Shown here: piece after piece, positions 1-11,459 of the stretch | Layout of the letters: each line of letters opens with the position of its first letter | How positions within the stretch are numbered: the first letter of the stretch is position 1 | Assembly: GCA_021399445.1 (NCBI GenBank) | Contig: JAJTUQ010000001.1 | Coordinates: 4,836,001 to 4,900,000 of the forward strand | DNA from: Xylogone sp. PMI_703 | Lineage: Eukaryota > Ascomycota > Leotiomycetes | Direction of reading: 5' to 3' | DNA length: 64,000 bases | Position numbers and translations under genes: made by a program | The notes under the pieces: generated by a model | The model's input: the letters and a program-made list of their open reading frames with translations, nothing else | Databases searched by the model: none | What the model was told of the DNA's origin: nothing

Positions 1-2811
1 CTACTATTCACCTTGTGCCAGGCGACTTGGTTGAGCTGGCCACTGGAGACGTTATTCCAGCTGATATCCGGTACTTCACCCAAATCAATCTTTATTTCTT
101 TCTTCTCTTTGAACCTTGGCTAATAATATTGATAAAGACTTTTTGAAGTTATGAATTTCGAGACCGATGAAGCTCTCCTAACAGGAGAATCACTGCCGGT
201 CCAGAAATCCCACAGCTCTATCTTCGAGCCGGATACCGGACCAGGAGATAGGCTTAACGTTGCCTTCAGCTCCTCTACAGTGACTAGAGGTCGCGCTCGT
301 GGTATTGTATTCGCAACGAGAATGAAAACCGAAATCGGTGCCATTGCTACCGCACTGAGAGAGAGTGAATCACGTCGACGTCCTGTTAAACGCAACGAGA
401 AAGGCAAAGCTCGGCCGCATCGATATATAGAAGCATGGGGTCTGACCTTAGGAGACTTCATTGGCGCTTTTCTAGGAGTAAACGTAGGCACACCATTGCA
501 GCGCAAGCTTTCAAAGTTGGCGATTCTGCTCTTCGGTTGTGCGGTGATATGCGCAATTATTGTTCTTGGAGCCAACAGCTTTTCCAACCAGAGGGAAGTG
601 ATCATTTATGCGGTAGCTACCGGCCTTTCAATGATTCCAGCGTCACTCATTGTGGTTCTGACAATTACAATGGCTGCCGGCACAAAGCAGATGGCGACCC
701 GAAACGTAGTTGTCCGAAAGTTAGACTCGTTAGAAGCTCTCGGTGCTGTCACGAACATCTGCTCCGACAAGACAGGAACCCTCACTCAGGGTAAAATGGT
801 TGTTAGGAAGGCATGGATTCCCTCACGCGGAACTTACTCGGTGGAGGAGTCTGACGAAGCCTTCAATCCGACTATAGGAGATCTAACATATGATACGTCG
901 TCACCAGCTCAGATAGAATCATCTACCGATGCCAATCCTGAGGATAACTCTGAAAGAGATCTCACACCAACTCCATTCCAAGATCTACTTGACGACAATG
1001 AGGAACTTGAGCAGTTCCTGCGTATTGCGACTCTGGCTAATCTGGCTCAAGTTTATAAATCAGATAACTCTTGGAAGGCTCGCGGTGATCCCACTGAAAT
1101 CGCGATCCAAGTGTTTGCATCCCGATTTGATCGAAATAGAACCAAGTTGACAAATGGAGATGCTCCTCAATGGTCTCAGATTGCCGAATATCCGTTTGAC
1201 TCAGAGATCAAGAAAATGTCAGTTATCTTTCGCGAGAACTCATCCAACCAGCAGGTGGTCTTTACTAAAGGTGCCGTCGAACGGGTAATATCATCGTGCA
1301 CTGATTACATCCCTGCCAAGGGCCTAAGCCCAGTCAAACCCAACCGCGATGCTGAGCAGGGAATTTTAGAGAATATGGAGGCCCTTGCTGCTCAAGGTCT
1401 GCGTGTTCTCGCTTTAGCCAGCAAATCATGGGTATTCGAGGATAACATCGATGATGTCAAACGATCAACTGTGGAGAGAGATCTTACATTCCAAGGTCTC
1501 CTTGGTCTATACGATCCCCCACGCCACGAGTCCAAGGATGCTGTCAAAAGATGCCAAGAAGCTGGTGTCCTGGTACATATGCTTACAGGAGACCACCCAG
1601 GCACAGCAGTTGCCATTGCCAAGCAAGTCGGCATCCTACCTCATAATATGCACACATTTGCCTCTGATGTGACGAGCAAGATGACCATGACCGCACACGA
1701 CTTCGATAAATTATCCGAAGCTGAGATTGATGCACTTCCAGTTCTGCCTCTAGTTATAGCCCGTTGCTCTCCTGCAACAAAAGTTAAAATGATCGAGGCA
1801 TTGCATAGAAGAGAGCGTTTCGCTGCTATGACAGGTGACGGTGTGAACGACTCCCCTTCACTCAAATACGCTGATGTCGGCATTGCAATGGGCCAAGCCG
1901 GATCCGATGTTGCAAAAGATGCATCTGATATTGTCTTGGCCGACGACAATTTCGCCTCGATCCTGAATGCAGTTGAAGAAGGCAGGAGAATGTTTGATAA
2001 TATCCAGAAATTCATTCTTCATCTTCTCGCTGAGAATATTGCTCAGGCATGCACACTTCTAATAGGTCTGGCTTTTAAGGATGATACGGGTCTGTCAGTT
2101 TTCCCACTCGCTCCAGTTGAGATACTCTGGATTATTATGATCACCTCAGGTCTCCCCGATATGGGGCTTGGCTTTGAAATAGCAGCTCCGGATATTATGG
2201 CGCGACCACCCCACTCATTGAAGACGGGTGTTTTCACATTAGAAGTGATAGTTGACATGCTAGTCTACGGACTTTGGATGGCCACTCTTTGCCTCTTATC
2301 CTTCTCTCTCGTGATGTTTGTCTGGGGCAACGGAAATCTGGGCGAGGGCTGCAACAACAACTACAGCGATGTATGCAACACCGTCTTCAGAGCCCGTGCA
2401 ACTACATTCGTATGTATGACGTGGTTTGCACTGTTCCTTGCCTGGGAGATGGTTAATATGCGCCGGTCATTCTTCAGAATGCAGCCCAAGAGCAAGAAAT
2501 ATTTCACCCAGTGGATCCACGATATCTGGCGGAACCGATTTTTATTTTGGTCTATCATGGCTGGCTTCCTTACCATATTCCCCATTTTGTATATTCCAGT
2601 ACTGAATCATGTCGTCTTTAAACACACTGGTATCAGTTGGGAATGGGGCATTGTCTTTGTCGAGGCGGTGTTGTTCGTTGCTGGTGTTGAGTTATGGAAG
2701 TGGTGTAAGAGGATATTCTTTCGAAGAATGGAAAGAAGGAATATCAAAAAAGGCACGAAGGTGGATATTTTCAATAGATATAGACTGACAGGAGATGAAG
2801 AGGTGGTTTGA
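1..2811 (+). CDS. ENA-type P-type Na+/K+(Li+)-exporting ATPase, 5'-truncated by window edge
   Basis: P-type ATPase of the fungal IID (ENA) class, which exports Na+, Li+ or K+ across the plasma membrane using a phospho-Asp intermediate. The gene enters the window already inside the actuator domain (PGDLVELATGDVIPAD). An intron at 71-137 (GTACTT..AAAG, branch-like CTAAT near 119) joins this to the TGES-containing stretch (EALLTGESLPV). The phosphorylation motif DKTGTLT has its Asp codon at 766, and the hinge motif TGDGVNDSPSLK begins near 1831. Several hydrophobic segments follow to the stop at 2809-2811. The nucleotide-binding insert, with an acidic Ser/Thr-rich loop, is at about 830-1010. Assignment to ENA rather than SERCA/PMR1 rests on the overall sequence pattern (for example the QGKMVVRKAW stretch after DKTGTLT) and is inference. 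The N-terminus and any upstream exons are outside the window. The next gene is convergent, 147 bp away. Confidence 0.9.
71..137 (+). other. intron in ENA-type ATPase
   Basis: Reading phase forces this 67-nt intron. The exon before it ends with the first two bases of an Arg codon, and splicing to the AG at 136-137 restores the conserved ADIRLFE..MNFETDEALLTGES order. The later AG at 147-148 gives the wrong frame. Confidence 0.8.
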
Positions 2812-2958
2812 TACGCATAGATACTTCTATAGCATAGCTAGGTTAAAGGTAAGCGATCTCTTATAGCTCACTTTGAGATAGATAGATCCACTATAGTACT
2901 TCATTCAATTGTTTTCAGCTAGCTGCCTCCATTTAAGATCTATGATTATTCATACAAC

Positions 2959-4804
2959 CTATAGATCTTCATGTATTTTCGGTAAGCCTTGCCATTCCCT
3001 GATTTTCTCCCCCTTAAAGTATAGATAGATCAGAGGGAACAATGTCAATGTATTTACTGCCCCTAATACCGGGAACGATACCTGCCAGCCTGCAGATTCC
3101 CCGAAGGGCACCGCGTAGAAGCCAATATTGAAAGCAAAAACTAATAGTAGAACGGAAGTCAGTCTTGTACAAATGTTGCAATCTGCGGAAACTTACCGGA
3201 TTTATAAAGGTTAATCACGGCACCAATCTCAGCCGCCTGGGGCTTATAGCAATCAGTAGTGTATGTATACACCATTGTAGCACCGACTTGTAATCCGAAT
3301 CCTGCAACTCCCATACACATAGCAAGGGCAATCCAAGGTTTATGTAGTTGAATGCAAGGACCGTAAACAATTACGCCAACTGTTAGAGTCAAGCACGCAG
3401 GCAAGAGATATAGTCGGGCTTCAGGCTTTCGATAGCCATTGTGCCTCTTCGCATAGGCGTTAATTAGCATGTCGCTCACCCATCCCGCCGTTGCTTCACC
3501 GATCATGCATCCAATTGTCAGAGGAAGTCCCATAAGTAAACCTGTTTGAGCAACGTTAAAGTGGTAGAGCTGCGCCGCTAAGTGGGAGCCGGTAACAGCG
3601 AACATAGCGCTACCATACGTATTTGCAGTCATCCAGTAGATTGAAGGGAGAGACACAGCCCAGTAGCTAATCATTCGATAAGGCGTTATAAAGTCGCGAA
3701 GTCGAATAGGCCTATTTAGCACCTTGCCTTTAAAAAGGAGCTTAGAAACATATGATGTCCCCTCAAGATTGCTGAAGTCATCGCGAGAGAAGAGCGTCTC
3801 GGGGAAGGTAAAGATAAGAGCAACCCAGATCCCAGCATTAAGAATTGCAGGTATGTAAAAGCACCACCTCCATGAGAGATTCAAAGCTATGTATCCTCCG
3901 ATAATAGGAGCTATGTGAGGCCCATTATTCACACACAAGGTGTAGATCCCCATATAGACCCCTCTTTCTCCTTGTGTAAATAAGTCGCAGATCTAGTAAC
4001 TCAAAATCAGCAATTGGAGCGTTGTCAAGATTATGGCTCAGTGCTGAAAGCATCATACCGTTGCTGCACCGATTCCAACAGGTATACTAGCGCCTATACC
4101 ATAGAATACTCTCCCGGTTATTACTCCTCCATACGTAGCAGCGGCCCCAGAACCGACTTGTGCAACAATTCCAATAAGAGAGAATGTCTTTTTAAATGTC
4201 TCTGCTCAGCCAGTTTCTACCACTAAAAAGTTATCGAGACTCACCAAATAAAGAATCCTTCTTCCATAGATATTCGAAAAGGGGACAATAAACATTGGCG
4301 TGATCCCGCTAAACAGAATGTAGACGGTGGTACAATACGAAGCCTGTTCCACAGTGATGTCCAAGTCTTTTGCCATTATCACATAGGTCGGGTTAACTAG
4401 CGCAGAGCCCACTAGATATGGGATGTTAGAAGACATGATGCAGCCATAAGTACAGTATGGGATAGGATTAAGCTACGAACTTTGGCTGATGAATGCAAGA
4501 CCAGAAACCATGAGCACAATGTATATCTTGGCCCATATTGGCCAGTTCTGCTATTGATCAGCGACCAATCGTGATGTTTTATATGATCTATCGGTATCAA
4601 GTAGAGTAGACCTACCAAAGGATCATCTTTGTGATCGCTTGGCTGTGGTATCATAGGAAACCCACTCCTATCTAGCTTCAAATGAACTGGTTTATCGGAT
4701 CCAGCTGGAGCTGAAACCACCTGAGTAGCTTTCTCGGAATCGTTATTGAACTTTTCCGCATCATTGAGGTTCTCTACATGGTAGCTATCATCCTTTTCCG
4801 CCAT
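2959..4804 (-). CDS. MFS transporter (DHA1-like), six exons
   Basis: Major facilitator superfamily membrane transporter, probably a drug or metabolite:H+ antiporter; the substrate cannot be told. Joined exons are 4804-4616, 4550-4481, 4411-4245, 4187-4059, 3992-3197 and 3140-2959. They give 510 residues, with every junction in phase. The hydrophilic N-terminus ends in the DPL-x-NWP motif typical of fungal DHA1 proteins. A motif-A-like FSNIYGRR loop follows, then GRVFYGIGAS, then the GERGVYMGIY..GPHIAPIIGGY helix-5 region and SWRWCFYIPAI. The last exon ends GWQVSFPVLGAVN and a short Lys/Glu tail. The start ATG at 4804 is the first in frame before the DPL motif; a longer frame to 4960 lacks support. 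The donor at 4480 (GTTCGT) is atypical but is needed to keep the frame through QMGSALVNPTYV. Confidence 0.85.
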
Positions 4805-6019
4805 GGTATCTGCTAGAGCTTGCGCATATGCTTCCAACCTGAATAGCTCCAATAGAGAAAATAACAAAGATGAACAAAAAAGGCCCCTCCTCAGACAACA
4901 GAGTGGCCCACCTCGATGATTATATACCCCGACATGGCCCCTAGCTTTCAAGCGCTGCATTTAGTGGAGAGCAGTAGCATGTGCGGGGTCGCGATCTCGT
5001 AGATCATTTGAAAAGGAACGTATCCTCCGCATTGTGCGGACTTTTGCCTACCTCGCCTCTCGCAGTACTCTAGTTTCCTTGCAGTTCATTTCAAAGTTGA
5101 AATCCCGGGGCTCTCTCCACTCTTGATTCCCCAGATTAAGCCCACTAAAGCTTATTTCGGCCACTGAGCTTAACGTTAATTGTGCCGCGGTGCCCCACAT
5201 TGTCGGAATCTGGGGCCTTGGATAATGGCAGGTAGTTTGATCAATGTCCGTTATTGGTAATAGTTAACAGGAGTCGTCTGATCGGATTCGGAGATGAAGT
5301 TGACTATTTATGACACTCGGATATAAGCTCTCAGGAATTCCAGTCTCTGCAACTTCAGACTCTCTACCACATGTAGTTTATACGCGTCCCCTCCACTTCC
5401 CCAGTTCCAGTTCCTAATGTACCATACGCTATTTGATATGTCAACAGGACCAGGATGTCCGGCTCTATGCCGCGGCTGCGATCCGAAAAACTCGGGTACG
5501 TTTCCCTAGTTCCTCTAGAATGAGTATTAGTATTCTTTTAGTGTAGTAGAACGGCAAATGCCTAGTAGAACCTATTCTAGCCTCCGCGGATTTATTTTCT
5601 AGCCCATTGATTCTACAATTTCCGGCTCTGGGATCTACAAACGTCAATGGTGAATAAAGCAATCTCTTCAATTTGGATCTTCTAGAATATCTATATCAAG
5701 CCACTGGGTAGTAGTGGAAGTGGTAATAAAGTATGTTAAGGTAGTTGGATGACATTAGAGGCCGGTTAGGTGCTAAGTTAATGCTTGCAAGATATGGCTT
5801 CAATGGGAAGCTATTGTAAACTTGTCCTGTTACGCAGACAGTTCCAAAAACGCCAGCCGCCACTATAACTGACCCAAGCTGGGTCGCTTCTTCTGTTGTA
5901 AGAGTGATACCTGATTTAGCTCATGTCGACACAATCTCCAGTTCCTTTTAATCCTTTAGCTTTCTCACGATTCCTTCCGATCCACATTCACTGATATCAA
6001 ATGGAGATTGTGAAGTTCC
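4805..6019. other. intergenic region upstream of the MFS gene
   Basis: About 1.2 kb between the MFS start and the next minus-strand gene's stop. Only short open frames are present (for example a 68-codon one at 5465-5671, minus) with no recognisable motif. It presumably holds the MFS promoter; no defined regulatory element could be supported. Confidence 0.5.
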
Positions 6020-6448
6020 TCAGCAATGCCAGAGTGGCTTATCCTGGATCCATGCTTCAGGTTTGTCCCCGGCTCGTTCTGCGGGAGGGTTACAAGGTTG
6101 TGCGGATAGCGAATCACCTATATCGTCATCCTGATCACCAGTCGGCAGTGGCATGAGCTGCGCAAGACGCATTTCTTCATGATATCTAGCTAGCTCTTCG
6201 GCTGTTGGAACCCAGACGTTAGGAAAACCCGTACACCCAACCACAGACACATATGGTTCAGCTACTGCGGACTGTTCATCTTGCTGTGTCTCACCAGCCT
6301 GAAGTGTTGGGTCTTGGTCCAGCTTGTCCTGTCGCAATGGCGTTGGCGGTTGGTGGTGAGGATGCTGATCAGATTTATTATCAACCGGATCTGTGCCTGT
6401 CGGTAAATCTGTTGTGTTGTATTGCAGGTGGATATGATATGTGGCCAT
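6020..6448 (-). CDS. small hypothetical acidic, Pro/Gln-rich protein
   Basis: Open frame of 142 residues from ATG at 6448. I do not recognise it. It begins MATYHIHLQYNTTD, has a low-complexity His/Pro/Gln/Asp region, then a more ordered stretch (VVGCTGFPNVWVPTAEELARYHEEMRLAQLM) and an acidic tail ending LWHC. No signal peptide or membrane segment is seen. The frame stays open upstream to 6640, but the internal Met is the more natural start. Composition and length suggest either a lineage-restricted gene or a chance frame. No intron is needed. Confidence 0.4.
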   Translation of the reverse strand: MATYHIHLQYNTTDLPTGTDPVDNKSDQHPHHQPPTPLRQDKLDQDPTLQAGETQQDEQSAVAEPYVSVVGCTGFPNVWVPTAEELARYHEEMRLAQLMPLPTGDQDDDIGDSLSAQPCNPPAERAGDKPEAWIQDKPLWHC

Positions 6449-7152
6449 ATTGATGGAGGGATTGAAGAGAGAACTGAGGCTACAGGAAGAGCTATAAACA
6501 AAGAAATTGGCTGGGTGCCTAGGGTCACATGATCTAACAACATGTTGGTGTTGTGTTGTATTGCTGTGCCATGTAGTATTTGGAATCTTGGAATGTTGGA
6601 GCCTGAGCGCCAGTCCTCGACGATACAGAATGTGCATCACACATGCCTTGAATATGGACGCCCAGCAGCAATACTACAGGCTTTACAGGGTCCCCGGGAT
6701 TTATTATTACTACCAGTAAAGTGTCGCAGGATCCCAATGGATATGAAGGAAGATAATGGCATCTAAGCATTAATTTTCCGATGTTGGTTTCATTCATGTG
6801 GGTGACTTCCTGGGCAGACAATACTAATGCACATATGAAAGCGGAAATAAATTCGTAGGATTGTAATATCGTGCACGCAAATACCTCAGGCCAGGTACTG
6901 AACTGAAAGAAGGTAGAATAATTCCCTTCTCGAGGCAGCTATCCAACATTGTATCGACTGCGTTGACTATACAAAGATAACTAGATGTTTTGCTTTACTT
7001 TCTATAGCCAAAATCAAAATAATTCATTTAATCAACCCTAATGATGCTGACATACATCCCGCACAATCAAGAAGGAAGATACAACACGCTAACACATATA
7101 TCAAACATTCAACGAATACCGACACAGAAGCAAAATGAAATCCTCATACATC
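6449..7152. other. intergenic region
   Basis: About 700 bp between the stop of the SDR gene and the small hypothetical gene, both minus strand. Overlapping short frames exist on both strands at 6507-6821, but none has a recognisable motif. Nothing else was identified. Confidence 0.45.
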
Positions 7153-8163
7153 CTAAGCCGATCCATCATCATCCTTTAGCCCAACCAACCCCAAGCTAAC
7201 TGTCCACAGCTTCTTCGCGCCTTCCGTATCATACGTGTGCTCTCCATACCCAGGGCTAAGTCGACCCTGGCCATCCCATGGTTCAGCGACAGAGCAGTTC
7301 TCCAAATACTTACCACCCTGGCCTTCAAACTCCTTTCCCGTGGCCGCCAAAATCGTCGTAGCAGCGCCTTGTTCCGGGCTCTTATATATCTTCGCTATGG
7401 TAGGATCCGCACGGAAGGCCTTCAGCTCATCTTCAGGGATATGCCGCGACAGTCCGCTATTGATTCCGCCTGGATGGAGACTTAGAGCGTGCAGACCCTT
7501 GGATCCGTAGCGTCGGTCAATTTCGAGGGCCATCCAGACATTAGCGGTTTTGCTTTGTGCGTAGCCCGCCCATTTGTCGTAGTTGCCCTCCAAGTTAATG
7601 TTATCGAAGTTGACAGAGCCCCAGCGGTGGCCAACTGAAGACACGGCCACTACGCGAGAATTGAATTCGGGTGTGGAGCTGGCTAGCAGAACCTCTTTCA
7701 GGAGATTGAAAAGCAAGAAGTGAGCAAGGTGATTCGTCCCAAACTGTGTCTCGAAACCATCTACAGTGCGGCCCTCTGGAGGTGCCATCACACCAGCGTT
7801 GCAGATGAGTACGTTGAGCTTCTTCTCTTTGGCCAGGAATTCTGCAGCACACTTTCGAACGCTTTCCAGAGAATTGAGGTCTAGTTCCAGAAGATGGACT
7901 CGTGGTGAGCTAATAAGGTCTGGGAGCGCATCTCTGGCCTTCTGGAGATTACGGGCGGTGAGGTAGAGAGTTGCTCCTGTGGTATGGAGAGCTCGAGCGG
8001 TTTCAATTCCAATTCCCGAAGAAACACCAGTGATGAAAATTACTTTGTCCGCCCATTTCCCTTCTAGCTCTTCATCTTGGATGATTTGAAGAGCTGTTGG
8101 ACGAGCGTCACCGCTTCCTTGAGGATTCTTGTGAACTTCGAGATATTTGGAAGAGGTCGTCAT
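7153..8163 (-). CDS. short-chain dehydrogenase/reductase (SDR, retinol-dehydrogenase/WWOX-like)
   Basis: NAD(P)-dependent oxidoreductase with a Rossmann fold, 336 residues in a single exon. The nucleotide-binding motif TGVSSGIG is at residues 45-52. NAG is at 122-124, the catalytic Ser in VVAVSSVGHRWG near 175-176, and the catalytic pair in YAQSK is Tyr201 and Lys205. The extended substrate loop and the LHPGGINSGLSRHI region after the active site match the 'classical-extended' fungal SDRs related to retinol dehydrogenases and WWOX. No signal peptide, so probably cytosolic or peripheral. The true substrate is unknown. The start ATG at 8163 gives the usual length, with a short N-terminal extension before the Rossmann core. 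Neighbours do not form an obvious biosynthetic cluster. Confidence 0.9.
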   Translation of the reverse strand: MTTSSKYLEVHKNPQGSGDARPTALQIIQDEELEGKWADKVIFITGVSSGIGIETARALHTTGATLYLTARNLQKARDALPDLISSPRVHLLELDLNSLESVRKCAAEFLAKEKKLNVLICNAGVMAPPEGRTVDGFETQFGTNHLAHFLLFNLLKEVLLASSTPEFNSRVVAVSSVGHRWGSVNFDNINLEGNYDKWAGYAQSKTANVWMALEIDRRYGSKGLHALSLHPGGINSGLSRHIPEDELKAFRADPTIAKIYKSPEQGAATTILAATGKEFEGQGGKYLENCSVAEPWDGQGRLSPGYGEHTYDTEGAKKLWTVSLGLVGLKDDDGSA

Positions 8164-8657
8164 GATGAATATGGTAAGCCGCCCAAATCGTTAAGAGATG
8201 TGCAATTGAGTTGTAGAATTAGGTGTGTGTTTGTGTGTATATTGAGTAAGCTGAAGTGTGAAGTAATGTCCTGAAGATGGAGACATTGAGGAGCTACATA
8301 TACCCATTTCAAAGAGCTGCTTGAAAGCAGGCGTCCGTGACTCTAGAGTCAGTAGACCAGAAAGAAGTTCAGCCCGTAGACGTTATTACGTTATTAAACG
8401 CCGAAACGTGGCGTATGCCCGATATTAGGAATCGACCCAGGAATTCCTGGAGTTTACTGGAGTTAGGAATTAAGGTTGAAGCATATTGTAGCGCGAAGGG
8501 GGCGGCTGCGGGTTCCACCCCTGTTAACCAGTTCCAGGGGAAGCTTCGCCCTCTCGGCGCTCCAAAATAAATACTGCGCCTAGCTGCATTTGCGAAATTG
8601 GTAAGTTATTATGGGACCATTGGCTGTTATACCCTGTTTACGATTGATGACATGCAT
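8164..8657. other. intergenic region
   Basis: About 490 bp containing the probable SDR promoter and the 3' flank of the bZIP gene. A GT-rich stretch (GTGTGTGTTTGTGTGTAT) lies near 8223-8240. No gene is supported. Confidence 0.5.
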
Positions 8658-9717
8658 CTACTCGATTTCTTCGCATTCCAGAGATCCAAAATCCATCGGC
8701 TCCTCCCCTCTTCGGGCTCTCCACCGATTGGTACTTGCAAACAATTCATGGCACCCTCTTACAGTCCAGCTCCATCGCCTGACAAAGTCCTCTGTAATCT
8801 CCCATCCATCAGGATCCCATGATTCGCCCCAGATAATTACAGATTTCTCAATTCTCGAACCGCTAAAGAATCCCACAAAGTCTCCACATAGCTCCATCTC
8901 GTCGAATGAATGACCTGCCCGAATGATATTATCTCGCATGCGAGGTATGGGAATCATGTCTATCCAAGGGTGATGCTCAACTTCCATCTGTGACTTGGTA
9001 GGTTGAAGAGCGCTGGGTAGCCTCATTGCCAGCATCTTTTGTGAGGTAGTAACGAATGGGGACACGGCGTCATCAGATTCAATGGCGTCCACCGGGATAT
9101 CGAGCGTCTCCATATTTAGAAGCAGAGCTCGGAAAATGTTAAATTTAACCACGACGAGAAGATGATCTGCGGTTGGTGCACCGAAGATGTAATTATTCAT
9201 ACGACCCAGCTTTTCGAACTCGGAGACGGCTTCTTGTGGCCGGTTCGCACACCACCTTGCGATGGTGATGAGTCGCGAGTAATCAACACCATAGTCAAGC
9301 TTAAAGTTGCTCGTTACAGAAGAGAACAGCCGCCAAAAGTCATCCACCGGCCTTCTATCGTCAGTACTGGTGTGATCATGCATTTCACTTTTAGCTCCTG
9401 CAGGGTCGCCCACAGGTCCCGGTACCACCTCCCGCGCTTTCCGCCTCCCTGCTATGCGTCAGCCATGCGGAGAACATAGAATGCCACAAACAGATAGAAA
9501 TAGATGGTAGCGTACGATAGGCCCTCTGGTTAATCCGGTTCTGTAATCTTCTCCTTGCAGCAGGACTAGAGATACCCGTCCAATCATCCTGGGTGCAAGC
9601 GATATTCGACTGTTGCCTCATGCGGGACAAGGTGATCGTACGTGATCCATAGCTATGCTCGGTCTCCATTGCTTGAATATCTAAGTGGAGCTTAGAAGAA
9701 ATGAAACCTCCCACCAT
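8658..9717 (-). CDS. bZIP-like transcription factor with DUF3425 domain
   Basis: Two exons, 9717-9516 and 9448-8658, separated by a 67-nt intron (9515-9449, GTACGC..GCAG). Splicing completes a bZIP-type basic region, AARRRLQNRINQRAYRRRK, preceded by DDWTGISSP. This DWTG-basic-region arrangement is typical of the fungal DUF3425 regulators, which often lack a long leucine zipper. The second exon carries the conserved C-terminal part: PFVTTSQKMLAMRLPSALQPT, then HHPWIDMIPIPRMRDNI, GDFVGF and WGESWDPDGWEI. It is therefore a probable nuclear DNA-binding regulator. In-frame ATGs at 9717, 9669 and 9621 are all possible starts; the last leaves only a short leader before the basic region. Targets are unknown. 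Confidence 0.8.
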
Positions 9718-11459
9718 TTCTCAGTGGGATGATAATTCTTGCAAACGAAGAGGCAGTTGATATGGAAGAAAAGCAGACTGCTGACGGGTGCGTGTTTACG
9801 TAGAGCAGGCGAAGGTTGGATTCGGCGTTAAGGTTCTGACAAGGGTCATCTGCATGTTGCTTACACGGCCAATCATCTCGCACGGCCATCGTACTGTGGT
9901 AGAGAGCCCCAAGGTCCAGAGAGTAAAGCTTGGCCTGGGCGTTCTTTTGCTCCACAAATGTTGCCTTTGGTTTTTTCAGGCTGGGTTAGGTTGGGAACCC
10001 GGTTCGCCGGTTATACCAATAGCCTATAGAACCTGCAAAAGCCGTGAAGCATGCAAACCACAGAGCCTGAAACCTGGGAATCTTGGGATCTCGGTAATAA
10101 GAAGTTCCTAGAAACAAGAACATATAATGAATCTAGGTATCGCAGTGATCCAACGAACCGTCATGGAATTACTTGTAAAAGTAGATAGTTTCGTAATTGA
10201 AAGGAACTTCGTGCTCAACCGAATTAATTGTCCTTAGTCTATCAATAAGTCACTACCCAGGCATACTGCGCTACTCTTATTCTCTGTCTCCTACTATCAA
10301 GAACCTGGGTAGACAGAATCAAAAGTCCCTGTATACAGTAACTTTACAGTAGGCATCAGTCTAAGTAAACCACTTCGCCAAACTCACCTACCTTGCACTC
10401 GATTATCCTTTTCCTAATACTCCAAACCTCTTTCAGCGTTTGTCTTAATTAACGGATACCTATACAATCTGTAAAATATCTCAACTCTAATTTGTTGAGG
10501 TACTGCAAGAGTCATGAGAAATGCGCACAATTCTTCATGCTGATTTAGCCAAGCTTATATAGAATACTAGACTTGTCAGCCTTATGTTTTTATTCTTTTT
10601 ACACTAGTGTAAGATATTTGAGCCTTAGACATGTTAAATAATTCTTCAAAAGCTATAGATTTAGGTAGAATTTGAAGAGATTTTGACTATCAATAAAACT
10701 GTAATTCAAGGAGAAGCATATGAGTTATAGTTCCGCAAGGCTCTCGTTCAGACCTCTATCAGCATACCATAAACACCCTTCTTACCTCCGTACCGTTGTC
10801 TCTTTCTTCAGGCTTAGTCATGTGTGAATGCACATTTTCATTGGTTATGCAACGGTGCCGACACTCCATTGTAATTAACTCTTACAAGAGCATGTTATGT
10901 CGTATCAAGAGCATCGCACTTACATCTTCACTTTGCAAAGTAAACAATGCCCCGTTTTCGCTACAGGATCCAATTTGTTGTCATGAAAAAGTTTCTGGGA
11001 TGAAGCCTGAGCACGTCCTGAACCAAGTAGCTTGGGCCCTCCTAGAAAATTTCTCCACTGTATCGGTCGTATCCTATTTGGACACATTTTTCAAAATATG
11101 ATTCGTTAAATATAAACTCATCCATATACTCCTATCATATCTTAAGTAGACACAATTTCCAGCAGAAACACGCGAAAATGTCAGGGTCCCACCCACTTTC
11201 TGATGCGGTGAGGGGTCGCATGGCATTGCCAGCTCACACTATATCTACCCATTCCCCATTACAACCATATATAATTTGTCTTTACGCGTATATTGCAGGC
11301 ACAATGCAGCTCATTCCCCAGAGAGGCTTAATGCCTCGGGTAGCTTTTCTACAATGTTAAACTTTAAAAATTGTCACCGCATGCACATCGTGAAGCTTCT
11401 TTTTCTCCCCTCGTGGCAACTAACCTTCGACAGAATACCGGTTGGAATAACCGGTAATA
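9718..11459. other. AT-rich intergenic region
   Basis: About 1.7 kb between divergently transcribed genes (bZIP minus, FAD oxidase plus). The part around 10440-10720 is visibly AT-rich with short frames only. No tRNA, transposase motif or clear inverted repeat was seen. It likely contains both promoters. Confidence 0.5.
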
